The notes below the pieces were generated by a model. The model worked only from the letters and a program-made list of their open reading frames with translations. It was not told where the DNA came from and did no database searches. The translations under genes were made by a program, and so were the position numbers. Below are positions 13,957 to 21,598 of a stretch of DNA of 43,354 nt, one piece after another. Positions within the stretch are counted from its first letter, which is position 1. Each line of letters begins with the position of its first letter. Source of the DNA: Planctomycetaceae bacterium (lineage in GTDB: Bacteria > Planctomycetota > Planctomycetia > Gemmatales > Gemmataceae). Where the stretch lies: assembly GCA_013823135.1 (NCBI GenBank), contig PNLP01000060.1, forward strand, positions 1 through 43,354, read 5' to 3'.

Positions 13957-14756
13957 TGCGAGTGGTCCACGCGATTCTCTTTCTTCTGTTCGCGTCGGCG
14001 AGCCTCGGTGCCGCCGACCCGGCCATCCGAATCCCGAGCGGCCCCGTCGTCCCGCAGCCGATGCCGCCGGCACCCGGCCCGGTCGATGGCGTCGTGAGGC
14101 TCATTGGAGACTCGCAGTATGTCATCGACAGTGACACGCCGATCGTGGTGCTCGCCTCCCCGGCGGGAATCGTCTCGATCGCTGAGGACGCTGGCCCTGT
14201 TCGCATTCGTGGCCGGTTCGTTGACGGATCGGGGAAGAGCGAGTCGCGAACGTTCAAGGGGAAGCAAGTATTCGTCGTCGAGGGGCTACTACCGGGCCGG
14301 GTCGAGCTGCTGATCGTGCCGGTGGGTGCGACCAAGGCTGCCGACGTGATCCGCCGCACCATCGACGTGGACACCGGCACGGCCCCGATCCCGCCGCCAA
14401 CCCCGAAGCCAGATCCCAAGCCTGAGCCGAAGCCGGACCCGGTGACCAAGGCCGTGAAAGTCACGGTGGTGATTTGCGAGGACACAGCGACCCGGACCGT
14501 CGCCCAGGGGAAGGCGATCAATGACCCCGAGTTCCGTGCGTTCGTCAACGCAACTGGCGGCTCAGTCGAACTGGTGTCGAGCAAGGATCCGGTGTTCACG
14601 GCCAACGGGTACAAGCGATACGCAGACGCTGCCGGAATGCCGGCGGTGATCGTGTTCGATGCTGACGCAACCGGGCCATCCAATCCGCTGGTCACCTTCA
14701 AACTCAGCAACTCGCCGGCGGACAACATCGCCCTGATCCGAAAGGTGGTGAAGTGA
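13956..14756 (+). CDS. Secreted protein with proline-rich linker and thioredoxin-like domain
   Basis: 266 residues. Signal peptide (MRVVHAILFLLFASASLGAA), a beta-rich domain (about 45-125), a Pro/Lys linker with PDPKPEPKPDP, then a C-terminal thioredoxin-like domain (about 165-266). The latter shows a VTVVIC strand, a long helix and a MPAVIVFD strand with a cis-proline position, but only one Cys, so no CxxC redox pair. It is probably non-redox and acts outside the cytoplasmic membrane. GAGGG precedes ATG 13956. Within the lysis-like cassette it could bind the lysin or the envelope. Confidence 0.5.
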   Translation: MRVVHAILFLLFASASLGAADPAIRIPSGPVVPQPMPPAPGPVDGVVRLIGDSQYVIDSDTPIVVLASPAGIVSIAEDAGPVRIRGRFVDGSGKSESRTFKGKQVFVVEGLLPGRVELLIVPVGATKAADVIRRTIDVDTGTAPIPPPTPKPDPKPEPKPDPVTKAVKVTVVICEDTATRTVAQGKAINDPEFRAFVNATGGSVELVSSKDPVFTANGYKRYADAAGMPAVIVFDADATGPSNPLVTFKLSNSPADNIALIRKVVK

Positions 14757-14757
14757 A

Positions 14758-15564
14758 ATGGACGAGATGACACTCGAAGACGGTTCCGTCGTTCGGACGG
14801 GGTGCAAGCAACCTGATGTTCTCAAGTTCGCTGCCGCCCCCGCTTGGGATGAGGCGAACCCGGTTCTGTCGGAAGCCGAGTGCCTCGACACAGAACGGCT
14901 TCGGCCGTTCCTCAGTCCGGCCAAGTATCAGAAGAACAACAACTGCACCAACGCTGCACTGGCCGGGCTCGGCGAAGCAATCGAGCGAGCCTCGGGCGTC
15001 GAGGACGTGCCGCGGCTGTCGATGACGATGCAGTACGCCCTGCACAACGGCGGAACGGACCAGGGGGCGTTCTGCCGCGATCTCGCCGACGACTACCGTG
15101 GGCGTGGTTTGTGTCGCGAGTCGCTGTGGGGCGACGACAAGATTTACCTTCCGCGTGGCGGGTTGCCGGCGGCGGTCCTCGACGACGCGAAGAACCACGT
15201 TGCGATCGAGATCTATCAGTGCATGGACTGGTCGCACGTCCGCAGCGCTCTGGCCCGCGACTTCTTCGTGTACCACGGCTTCGTTCTGGGGAACTCGTTC
15301 TTCAGCACCAAGAAGGATGGGAAGGTCCCGTCGTTTGACGGCTCGTTTCGTAACGGGCACGCGATGTTCTCGTGGGGGCTCACCCGCCGATTCGGTGACC
15401 TGCGAGCGTGTACCCGCAACTCGTGGGACGTCTCGTTCGGTGACCAGGGCGATTGCTACATCCCGGCTGGCTACTTCTGGGGCCAGAGCGGGAACTACGT
15501 CAACCTCGACGCCTACGCCATCCGTGCCATCCGGCGAGTCGATCGACTTCCGATCGCGACGTGA
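14758..15564 (+). CDS. Papain-fold cysteine peptidase-like protein, putative lysin
   Basis: 268 residues starting 1 base after the previous stop. It carries the papain-like residues in order: Gln58/Cys63 in YQKNNNCTNAAL, His201 in NGHAMFSWG, and Asn221 in RNSWDVSFGDQG, the last closely resembling the NSWG..WG..G motif of C1 peptidases. No signal peptide is seen, as expected for an endolysin released by a holin. The position after holin-like and spanin-like genes suggests a peptidoglycan cross-bridge peptidase used for lysis. A virion-processing or host-modifying protease is the alternative. Confidence 0.6.
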   Translation: MDEMTLEDGSVVRTGCKQPDVLKFAAAPAWDEANPVLSEAECLDTERLRPFLSPAKYQKNNNCTNAALAGLGEAIERASGVEDVPRLSMTMQYALHNGGTDQGAFCRDLADDYRGRGLCRESLWGDDKIYLPRGGLPAAVLDDAKNHVAIEIYQCMDWSHVRSALARDFFVYHGFVLGNSFFSTKKDGKVPSFDGSFRNGHAMFSWGLTRRFGDLRACTRNSWDVSFGDQGDCYIPAGYFWGQSGNYVNLDAYAIRAIRRVDRLPIAT

Positions 15565-15595
15565 ACCACCCTGTTCGCCCCTTGGAGGATTTGGA

Positions 15596-15997
15596 ATGCG
15601 ATTCGTTCTTGTGGCCCTGGCTCTGGCGATCCCGACCGCGGCATTCGGAGCGTTACCGGTCGCGGCCGGTCCGGCACTACCCGTCGCGATGGACCCCGCG
15701 TGCGTGTGTGGCGACGGCTGCCAGTGCAAGCCCGGCGTCTGCCCTGGCTCGTGTCCTGTGGTGCGGACGCCCGCACCTCCGCCATCCCCGCCGGCAGGCG
15801 TTCGCGTGTGTGACGCTGAGGGCTGCCGGCTCATCCCGGCCGGATACACCCAGGCCGCCAGCTCGGTGGCTGCACCGGTCGCCGTGTCCGACTCGGCGGT
15901 TCGCGGCCCGATCCGTGGGCTGTTCGCGGGGATCGCCGAGCGTATCCAGCAGCGTCGTGAAGCTCGTGCGGCAGCCCGAGGTGGTTGCTGTCGCTGA
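15596..15997 (+). CDS. Secreted cysteine-rich protein
   Basis: 133 residues with a signal peptide (MRFVLVALALAIPTAAFGA) and a cysteine cluster CVCGDGCQCKPGVCPGSCP (about residues 39-57), then a Pro-rich linker and a basic C-terminal helix ending GGCCR. GGAGG lies 9 bases upstream of ATG 15596. Clustered Cys-x-Cys motifs suggest metal binding or disulfide bonding outside the cytoplasm. I have the impression that such Cys-x-Cys signatures recur in Gemmata proteins, but cannot check it here. Confidence 0.55.
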   Translation: MRFVLVALALAIPTAAFGALPVAAGPALPVAMDPACVCGDGCQCKPGVCPGSCPVVRTPAPPPSPPAGVRVCDAEGCRLIPAGYTQAASSVAAPVAVSDSAVRGPIRGLFAGIAERIQQRREARAAARGGCCR

Positions 15998-16076
15998 TCC
16001 GATACACCCCGGCCGTGGTGAGCAGTTTCTGTGGGTGGCCGATGGTCGGGTGTGCTTACCTAAACCATTACTCGTG

Positions 16077-16089
16077 AAGGAGGTGATCC
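16077..16089 (+). promoter_or_regulatory. Full-length Shine-Dalgarno
   Basis: AAGGAGGTGATCC immediately before GTG 16090 is the exact complement of the common bacterial 16S rRNA 3' end (GGATCACCTCCTT) over 13 bases. It fixes the GTG start and predicts very strong ribosome recruitment. Confidence 0.8.
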
Positions 16090-16410
16090 GTGTCTGCACT
16101 GATTGCGATGCTGGCGGCGATCCTGGGGCCGCTGATCGGCGAAGTGTTGAAGAACTGTGCCGAGAAAAAAGCCGAGGAGGCCGCGGCCAAACTGCCCCCG
16201 ATCGAGACGTTCGACTCTGAAGACTCGGCACGCGATGCCCTGTTCGATCAGATGATCGAGGACACGGTGCTTCCGAGGCGGAAGCGAATCTTGCGAAGGT
16301 TCAAGGATAAGGCTGCTGTCGCTGGCATCACCAGCGCCGGGGCCACAACGCCGCTCGGGGTTGAAGACCAGGCGTATCTGCGAGGGCTTGCGGAAGCTGA
16401 AGTGGAGTGA
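16090..16410 (+). CDS. Small hypothetical protein with hydrophobic N-terminus
   Basis: 106 residues from GTG 16090. A hydrophobic N-terminal helix (SALIAMLAAILGPLIGEVL) is followed by a charged helical body (KKAEEAAAKLPP, VLPRRKRILRRFKDKAA). It could be a second holin-like or membrane-associated protein at the end of the lysis cassette. Its ribosome binding site is unusually strong, and a classical terminator follows. Confidence 0.55.
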   Translation: MSALIAMLAAILGPLIGEVLKNCAEKKAEEAAAKLPPIETFDSEDSARDALFDQMIEDTVLPRRKRILRRFKDKAAVAGITSAGATTPLGVEDQAYLRGLAEAEVE

Positions 16411-16430
16411 CCTGGTCAACTGGTGAAGTG

Positions 16431-16458
16431 AACAACCCCGGAGTAATCCGGGGTTGTT
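16431..16458 (+). terminator. Rho-independent terminator at end of phage plus-strand genes
   Basis: A 12-bp perfect stem (AACAACCCCGGA / TCCGGGGTTGTT) with a GTAA loop, followed by TTCATT, 20 bases after the stop codon. Confidence 0.85.
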
Positions 16459-16469
16459 TTCATTGGCAG

Positions 16470-17015
16470 TCACGTCTCGCGGCACGCCGGTGAGCAGTGC
16501 GTCCGGCTGACGATCCCCCGGAACCCCCGTCCACACGTGGGGCAATGCCTGGGGTAAGTCGTCGCCCGGTGTGGCCCGGCCGGGGCGACCACTTCTTCAT
16601 CCACTTCCGCCTCTTCCAGATCCACATCGTCGTCGCCCAGCTCTACCGCCACCAGGGCGACCCCCTCGACCTCACGACGGGTGTGGTACGTCCCTCCGTT
16701 CCGCAGCCGACGCGCTTCCCGGCGGCACTGCGACACGATGTACTGCTCAAGCCACCCGCGGAACGCATCGACCACCCGGCCGCCACGCACCCGCTTGAAG
16801 TCGAACTTCGGAGCACGCTTCACCAGTTCGAGGGTCGCGACGGATTCCAGGTCGGCTTGCTCCTGCGACCGACCCTCGAAGCGGTACCGGCCGGACACCC
16901 GCCGGGCGACCTGCTGTGCCCACTCCAGGTGGTCGAGGATGTTGACTGTCGGCTTCGCCCGCGCGGGCGAAGCCTTGTGCCGACGGCGTTCGCGGGGAGC
17001 GGCTGCGAGTGCCAT
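16470..17015 (-). CDS. Sigma-70 region 2-like protein with C-terminal zinc ribbon
   Basis: 181 residues from ATG 17015. Residues about 28-110 read like sigma factor region 2 (WAQQVARRVSGRYRF.., EQADLESVATLELVKRAPKFD, then VVDAFRGWLEQYIVSQCRRE). Instead of region 4 the protein has an acidic stretch (DDDVDLEEAEVDEEVV) and a zinc-ribbon-like end (CPTCGRGF..HCSPACRE). It is the last gene before the attachment site and is transcribed against the lysis genes. It could steer host RNA polymerase to phage promoters such as the repeated TGACAT sites; that link is speculative. The frame upstream of ATG 17015 was not used. Confidence 0.55.
   Translation of the reverse strand: MALAAAPRERRRHKASPARAKPTVNILDHLEWAQQVARRVSGRYRFEGRSQEQADLESVATLELVKRAPKFDFKRVRGGRVVDAFRGWLEQYIVSQCRREARRLRNGGTYHTRREVEGVALVAVELGDDDVDLEEAEVDEEVVAPAGPHRATTYPRHCPTCGRGFRGIVSRTHCSPACRET
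16951..16974. repeat. GC palindrome, copy 4
   Basis: A 24-bp perfect palindrome with the same TCGCCCGCGCGGGCGA core, lying in frame inside the sigma-like gene and translated there as ASPARAK. Confidence 0.7.
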
Positions 17016-17024
17016 AGGGTAAGT

Positions 17025-17050
17025 CCGTATAGTTGGTGTACATACGGATT
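17025..17050. promoter_or_regulatory. Inverted repeat upstream of sigma-like gene
   Basis: TCCGTAT and ATACGGA separated by 11 bases, about 12 bases upstream of the minus-strand start at 17015. On the minus strand TACAAT lies just upstream as a possible -10 box. It resembles an operator over the promoter, but no good -35 is seen. Confidence 0.35.
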
Positions 17051-17201
17051 GTACCACGCTCACCTCAACGCTGCATTGCGACACGTTCAAACCGTCACTA
17101 TTCGGCACGATACTCGCCTTGATTCCCTTGCCGAATCAAGCCATATCGCCCCTGCCCTGCCCTATAAAACAAGCCGGATCGTGCGACCGTCCCGCAACGT
17201 G

Positions 17202-17229
17202 TACACTGGTTCAAGTCCAGTAACGCGCA
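17202..17229 (+). other. tRNA 3'-end fragment, prophage attachment site
   Basis: ACTGG-TTCAAGT-CCAGT (17205-17221) is a complete T-arm, followed by AACGCGC (3' acceptor strand) and discriminator A. The upstream 60 bases contain no D-arm, anticodon arm or matching 5' acceptor strand (expected GCGCGTT), so only the 3' end of a tRNA gene is present. It lies exactly where phage-type genes stop and host genes begin. Such fragments are left at one end of elements that integrate into tRNA genes; the intact tRNA should be at the other end, outside this window. Confidence 0.7.
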
Positions 17230-17234
17230 CTCAA

Positions 17235-17272
17235 CAGAAACGCCGCAAACCAAGGGGTTTGCGGCGTTTCTG
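17235..17272. terminator. Strong terminator behind tRNA fragment
   Basis: A 17-bp perfect stem (arms 17235-17251 and 17256-17272, core AAACGCCGCAAACC) with an AAGG loop, then CTTTT. Its place 6 bases after the tRNA fragment suggests it was the tRNA gene's own terminator. It can also serve the reverse-strand lipoprotein gene that ends at 17307. Confidence 0.85.
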
Positions 17273-17306
17273 CTTTTGGTGGTCGAGGAGTTCCCAACAG
17301 CCTCGA

Positions 17307-17714
17307 TCAGCGAGAGACCAAATCAAACACGAACTGGTTTGGTCCTGTGGGTGTGACGGTTGCTGTGATCTTGCTGTCGATGTTGTAGTGGGCAGGAATA
17401 AGGTTCTCTTGGAACTCGCCTTTCATCCCCCCGATATCCCTCTCGCCCCGTGAAACGTATGAAACGATCTCCACCCGACGCTCGCCCTCACCAAGTTCAC
17501 CAGCGAACTCTCCATTCTGAATTTGGAAGGTGTTTAGCTCACCACTCTCAACAATCTTGAAGTAGATGACACCCTTCTCTAGCGGCTTTTTGTCAAGGGT
17601 GACTCTACCCTGGACAGCATACCGTTTGGGCGTTGCGGGCTTCCCACATCCGTTAAGGGAGGGGATGCCCAACGCGACGCCAAGGAGATACAGAACCCAC
17701 CGATTTGACGACAT
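17307..17714 (-). CDS. Lipoprotein with transthyretin-like beta domain
   Basis: 135 residues from ATG 17714. Signal peptide with lipobox (WVLYLLGVALGIPSLNGC, Cys about residue 23), then a beta-sandwich domain beginning YAVQGRVTLDKKPLEKGVIYF, typical of carboxypeptidase-regulatory/transthyretin-like domains in planctomycete lipoproteins. It follows the DUF1559 gene on the same strand with a gap of about 110 bases, a pairing that I recall as common in this phylum. Its role is unknown; it is probably anchored in the envelope. Confidence 0.75.
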   Translation of the reverse strand: MSSNRWVLYLLGVALGIPSLNGCGKPATPKRYAVQGRVTLDKKPLEKGVIYFKIVESGELNTFQIQNGEFAGELGEGERRVEIVSYVSRGERDIGGMKGEFQENLIPAHYNIDSKITATVTPTGPNQFVFDLVSR

Positions 17715-17825
17715 CCGGAACTCCACGGCATGTTGCGGGAACGCAACGACACGGGATTGACAGGAGAGGAGTGGAGCGTACCCATTGCGGTCTGGGCAGT
17801 TGAATCCATTGCGAGACAAGTTCGG

Positions 17826-18875
17826 TCACGGCAGCGATACAGGTTGACCATCATCGCGAGTCGCAAGTGCAGCGAGGACTGCGAGAGTCGTACCGTCTGT
17901 GACGAACCTGACCGAGCCATCCGCAAATACCACGTTCACCCCGCCGGTGTGGGCTGAATTGAGTGGCGTATTGGCACCCACGCAGTTCCCAGTCGGCGGA
18001 CCAGAACCAACTCCCGTGTTCGTCACATCATTCGCCCACCCGCCAGTAGGCGTGTAGTTGATTTGGTACCGGATGGTCGTCAAATTGGGCTCTCGGTTGT
18101 CACCGCCGTTGTTGTCGAAGTTCGGAGGAATTCCTGGGGCCTTGACACCAAGATACCACCCCCAGATCAGCGAGGCGTTCCAAGGCTGTTTTGTTCCCGT
18201 GTTGTCAGTAATGAAGTTACTTTCCTCGCTGAACACGATCGTGTTGCTCGTGCCGTCGGTTATTTGAAGCATGTTCAACTGACCGTTGGGGATGAGGACG
18301 CCACCAGCGCTGATCCGACCTCCACACGTGAGGTCGTTGTACCGCGTCTCGGTGAAGCCAGTGATAAGCCCCGGCACGGAACCAGAAACACCGACGTAGC
18401 TCGCGATAAACGACTCAGGTCGCCTCAGAGTTGGAGTTTTGGCAAGGGGAGACGATGGACAAAGATACGCCGAGATAATTGCACCATTTGCGGCGTTATT
18501 GTTGTTGGTGTTGAACGCTCCAGATTGCCCGGAAAACTGCCACTTCGAGTAGAGACTCCCCTGCTCGATATACGGAAGCATGTACACCATCCAGCTACTT
18601 CCCCATCCACGCCCCGTCGTTGGCACGTCCGTACCGAACGGCGGTTGGTCCATTGCCCCACCGGGGATGAACCTTCCCAGCGCATCGTGCCCGCTGTGGA
18701 GCGCGATGCCGATTTGTTTCAGGTTGTTTTGACACTTCATGCGTGCAGCCGCCTCGCGGACTTTCTGCACTGCTGGAAGCAGGAGGCCGATCAAAATTGC
18801 AATGATGGCGATGACAACGAGCAACTCGATGAGCGTAAAAGCCCACCGACGGGATGAGGGAGAGGAGCAAAACAC
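17826..18875 (-). CDS. DUF1559 protein with prepilin-type N-terminus
   Basis: 349 residues. A type IV prepilin-like N-terminus (RWAFTLIELLVVIAIIAIL) is followed by the DUF1559 body (REAAARMKCQNNLKQIGIAL near the start; SDGTSNTIVFSEESN-like segments in the middle) and the closing signature VNVVFADGSVRFV. This family is greatly expanded in planctomycetes and is a strong taxonomic marker. The protein is expected to be processed like a pseudopilin and displayed at the cell envelope; function is not established. Confidence 0.95.
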   Translation of the reverse strand: MFCSSPSSRRWAFTLIELLVVIAIIAILIGLLLPAVQKVREAAARMKCQNNLKQIGIALHSGHDALGRFIPGGAMDQPPFGTDVPTTGRGWGSSWMVYMLPYIEQGSLYSKWQFSGQSGAFNTNNNNAANGAIISAYLCPSSPLAKTPTLRRPESFIASYVGVSGSVPGLITGFTETRYNDLTCGGRISAGGVLIPNGQLNMLQITDGTSNTIVFSEESNFITDNTGTKQPWNASLIWGWYLGVKAPGIPPNFDNNGGDNREPNLTTIRYQINYTPTGGWANDVTNTGVGSGPPTGNCVGANTPLNSAHTGGVNVVFADGSVRFVTDGTTLAVLAALATRDDGQPVSLP

Positions 18876-19031
18876 AACATTCTCCGAGAGGAAAGCGGAA
18901 TAAACGATATCCGACGAAATGAAGTCGTGACCTCAGGGTAGGTGAAGTGTGGCCAGAACACAATCAGGAATACGATGAGAAGAATTCGTCACGGGTGGAG
19001 TGCATCTCCCCTTTGCGGTCCTAGGTGGTGT

Positions 19032-19664
19032 ATGCCGAACGAACCTGCTCCAGTCAACTTGATTCGCATCTTTGACTTCTACGTCACACTCATGTTCCTC
19101 ATCAGCTTTTTGCGGCGATGGGATGTCTACTGGAATGCGATTCGATTGGGAGTGGCCGTTCACGGTCGGTGGCCGAAACTCATCCAGCGACTTGGTGAGC
19201 ACAAAAGTCTGATCTTGAACTGGTCGTTTTTTCGCCCGGCGATTCTGGCCGCGCTGGTCACACTCGTCCAGCTTATCTGTTCGCGTATGCTCTTTCCTGC
19301 AGCCGTGCTCACTGGGCCGCAATTGCAGCAAGAGTGGTGGCTTGTGCCAATCATCCTTGTGCCGATGATCCCGATGCTCTGTGTCGATCTTTACTTCATC
19401 ATCCGTGTCGGTCGCTTCGACCACAATGAAACGGTGAAGTACTTCGATCAGGCGGAAACCTGGCTTGGCTGGCGGGGGCCCTTGGTTCGAGTGGTGACTC
19501 TCGGCATCGTTAACCCACAGAAACTTGTGGATAACGAGGTGAAGAAGAGTCTGACCGAGATGCAGACCACGCTCACCTCATCACTCTGGTGGGTGATCGC
19601 GCAGACTGGGCTGAGATTCACGTTCGGTCTGACGCTCTGGACGATGTGGGCACTCCACGGATGA
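19032..19664 (+). CDS. Hypothetical multi-pass membrane protein
   Basis: 210 residues from ATG 19032 (GGTGG just upstream); the frame extends further upstream but without a sensible start. About four hydrophobic segments: IFDFYVTLMFLISFL, FFRPAILAALVTLVQLI, WWLVPIILVPMIPMLCVDLYF and a C-terminal TLWTMWALHG region. No family recognised. It is divergent from the DUF1559 gene over a 156-base gap, which must hold both promoters. Confidence 0.65.
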   Translation: MPNEPAPVNLIRIFDFYVTLMFLISFLRRWDVYWNAIRLGVAVHGRWPKLIQRLGEHKSLILNWSFFRPAILAALVTLVQLICSRMLFPAAVLTGPQLQQEWWLVPIILVPMIPMLCVDLYFIIRVGRFDHNETVKYFDQAETWLGWRGPLVRVVTLGIVNPQKLVDNEVKKSLTEMQTTLTSSLWWVIAQTGLRFTFGLTLWTMWALHG

Positions 19665-19686
19665 ACATGCGGCACACTTGAAGGCT

Positions 19687-20706
19687 TCAGGAGGAAGCAC
19701 GCACTCGCCAGCCGTCCGGGAACGAAGTGTTTGGGAAGATTGCTCGTGCTTCCGCGAGCAGTTCGCCCAGTCCATCCGGCAGGTAGCGTGCCGAGACGTG
19801 AAAGAGGATGAGCCGGCCAATCTCGGCACGAACCGCGAGCGTCGCGACCTCGACTGAGGTCGAATGCATCACGTTTTCCGCCAACATCACGTCTGCCGCG
19901 CGGTACTGGCTCTCGCACACCAGAGTGGTGACTCCACGAAGTCGCGCGGAAAGATACTCGCCTGTTGCCTCGTTGAGCCGGAAATCCGTCAGGTATGCGA
20001 CCGATTCGCCAGCCGTGGTAACCAACAACTCCCCCTGGATTTGTGCGAGTGAATACTCGCTCCCTTTGATCGCAACCATCTCACCGGCGCGAGCCGGTTC
20101 GCCTCGAAGTCGCTTCACCCACGGACCCGGAGAGAAGCCTCGAGCGGCCATACGGTCAGTATCGACATTGACTCGCGACGCTTCGCGAACAATGTACCCC
20201 AGCGACGGACAGCCGTGATCGAGTTGATAAGCCTCGACCGTGAAACCCTCTCCCTTCACAATCACTGCTGTTCGAGGTTGTTCAGCAATGGTTTGCGGAG
20301 TGCGGAAAGCCTCGCGCGCATGGAACCGAGTCGTGCGGACACTCGTTTCGCTGATCTCGTGAACGTCCCAGGTTCCTCGTTGATTGCTTCCGACGAGGTT
20401 CCACTGAAACCCGCGAAACCTGTGGTGCAAGATCTCGGTCCCACCTGGGGGCACCCACACGTTGACCGCTGGATCCTCGCGGTCAAAATTCAACCGGAAG
20501 AACAGGTCAAAACCAGCGACGTGATCCATGTGGAAGTGCGAGAAGAAAAGGTGATCCATTCCAAGCAGGTCGCCCGTTTCGAGAGCATGAGGGCATCCGT
20601 CGCCACAGTCGAACATGAGCCGCGAGACACGTTGACCCGTATCCACGGCGACGAAAAGCGCGTTGTCGTCTCCCGGTCCACCCAGAACTCGGAACGAAAG
20701 TGGCAT
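19687..20706 (-). CDS. RNase Z-like metallo-beta-lactamase-fold hydrolase
   Basis: 339 residues from ATG 20706. The metal-binding motif H57-F-H59-M-D61-H62 sits after the strand LLGMDHLFFS. Later metal ligands fit LDHGCPSLGY (about residue 165) and the closing LILFHVSARY (about 300). The layout resembles RNase Z/tRNase Z-related phosphodiesterases rather than class B lactamases. It ends a four-gene reverse-strand run, 18 bases after AMP nucleosidase. Substrate could be tRNA 3' trailers or a small phosphodiester; this cannot be decided from sequence alone. Confidence 0.8.
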   Translation of the reverse strand: MPLSFRVLGGPGDDNALFVAVDTGQRVSRLMFDCGDGCPHALETGDLLGMDHLFFSHFHMDHVAGFDLFFRLNFDREDPAVNVWVPPGGTEILHHRFRGFQWNLVGSNQRGTWDVHEISETSVRTTRFHAREAFRTPQTIAEQPRTAVIVKGEGFTVEAYQLDHGCPSLGYIVREASRVNVDTDRMAARGFSPGPWVKRLRGEPARAGEMVAIKGSEYSLAQIQGELLVTTAGESVAYLTDFRLNEATGEYLSARLRGVTTLVCESQYRAADVMLAENVMHSTSVEVATLAVRAEIGRLILFHVSARYLPDGLGELLAEARAIFPNTSFPDGWRVRASS

Positions 20707-20724
20707 CGTCGAGCCTCTCAATAA

Positions 20725-21507
20725 TCACCCCGGCCGCTCCTCGAACCGGAGGTGCTTGATCGATTCGCCCGAGTCACGCAACTCGATGAGCGTGTCGATG
20801 CCGATTTCCAGGTGCATGCGAACATACTTCTCGGTTACCGAGGCATCCGAGATTGAAGTTTTGACCCCTTCGGGGGTCATCGGGCTATCTGATACCAACA
20901 GGAGAGCCCCTTTGGGGATATGGTTCACGAATCCGACCACGAAGATCGTTGCTGTCTCCATGTCGATGGCGCTCGCACGGACGGTCCGCAAGTAGTTCTT
21001 GAATTCTTCGTCGTGCTCCCACACCCGGCGGTTGGTCGTAAAAACCGTACCAGTCCAGTAGTCAAGATTTCGGCGATTGATGGAGGCCATGAGCGCGGCC
21101 TGAAGTCGGAACGATGGAAGTGCCGGAATCTCGGGGAGAAGATAACTGTTGCTCGTTCCTTCACCCCGGATCGCTGCGATGGGCAGGATGAAATCCCCGA
21201 TCGTTGTCTTCTTCAACCCTCCGCACTTCCCCAGGAACAGCACAGCCTTCGGTTCGACTGCCACGAGCAGATCCATCACCGTCGCCGCCATCGGGCTACC
21301 CATGCCAAAGTTGAGGATGGTGATATCCTCGGCTGTGGCCGACTGCATCGCACGATCTCGACCCATGATCTCAACGCCAAACCGGTCAGCGAACATTTGC
21401 ACATAGTTCGGGAAGTTGGCGAGGAGGATGTATCGTCCGAACTGATCCAACGGCCGCCCGGTATACCGCGGCAACCAATCCTGCACGATGTCTGATTTAG
21501 TCTTCAT
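20725..21507 (-). CDS. amn: AMP nucleosidase
   Basis: 260 residues from ATG 21507, close to the length of short AMP nucleosidases (cleaving AMP to adenine and ribose 5-phosphate). Phosphorylase-superfamily features: ILNFGMGSPMAATVMDLL, KAVLFLGKCGGLKK, and the late motif ASAIDMETATIFVVGF, where Met-Glu contacts the ribose in this superfamily. The N-terminal part (IVQDWLPRYTGRPLDQFGRYILLANFPNYV) is characteristic of the AMP nucleosidase branch. It lies 91 bases after the hydrolase and 18 bases before the RNase Z-like gene, on the same strand. Confidence 0.85.
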   Translation of the reverse strand: MKTKSDIVQDWLPRYTGRPLDQFGRYILLANFPNYVQMFADRFGVEIMGRDRAMQSATAEDITILNFGMGSPMAATVMDLLVAVEPKAVLFLGKCGGLKKTTIGDFILPIAAIRGEGTSNSYLLPEIPALPSFRLQAALMASINRRNLDYWTGTVFTTNRRVWEHDEEFKNYLRTVRASAIDMETATIFVVGFVNHIPKGALLLVSDSPMTPEGVKTSISDASVTEKYVRMHLEIGIDTLIELRDSGESIKHLRFEERPG

Positions 21508-21598
21508 ACGCGATCTCTTACAGCAAACCGGATTGTCGCCGAGGTTCAACAAGTCGACTGACCAAGCAAAACGACCTCATCAAACTCACAACCCACGC

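Noticed and set aside
17150..17229. Complete tRNA gene at the prophage end
   Set aside because: Only the T-arm and 3' acceptor strand are present; no D-arm, anticodon arm or matching 5' strand.
16497..17453. 318-codon plus-strand frame across the attachment site
   Set aside because: Antisense to the sigma-like gene and running through the tRNA fragment and terminator; composition is not protein-like.
20085..20110. A further copy of the GC palindrome in the host region
   Set aside because: GGCGCGAGCC is only partly symmetric and does not match the core.
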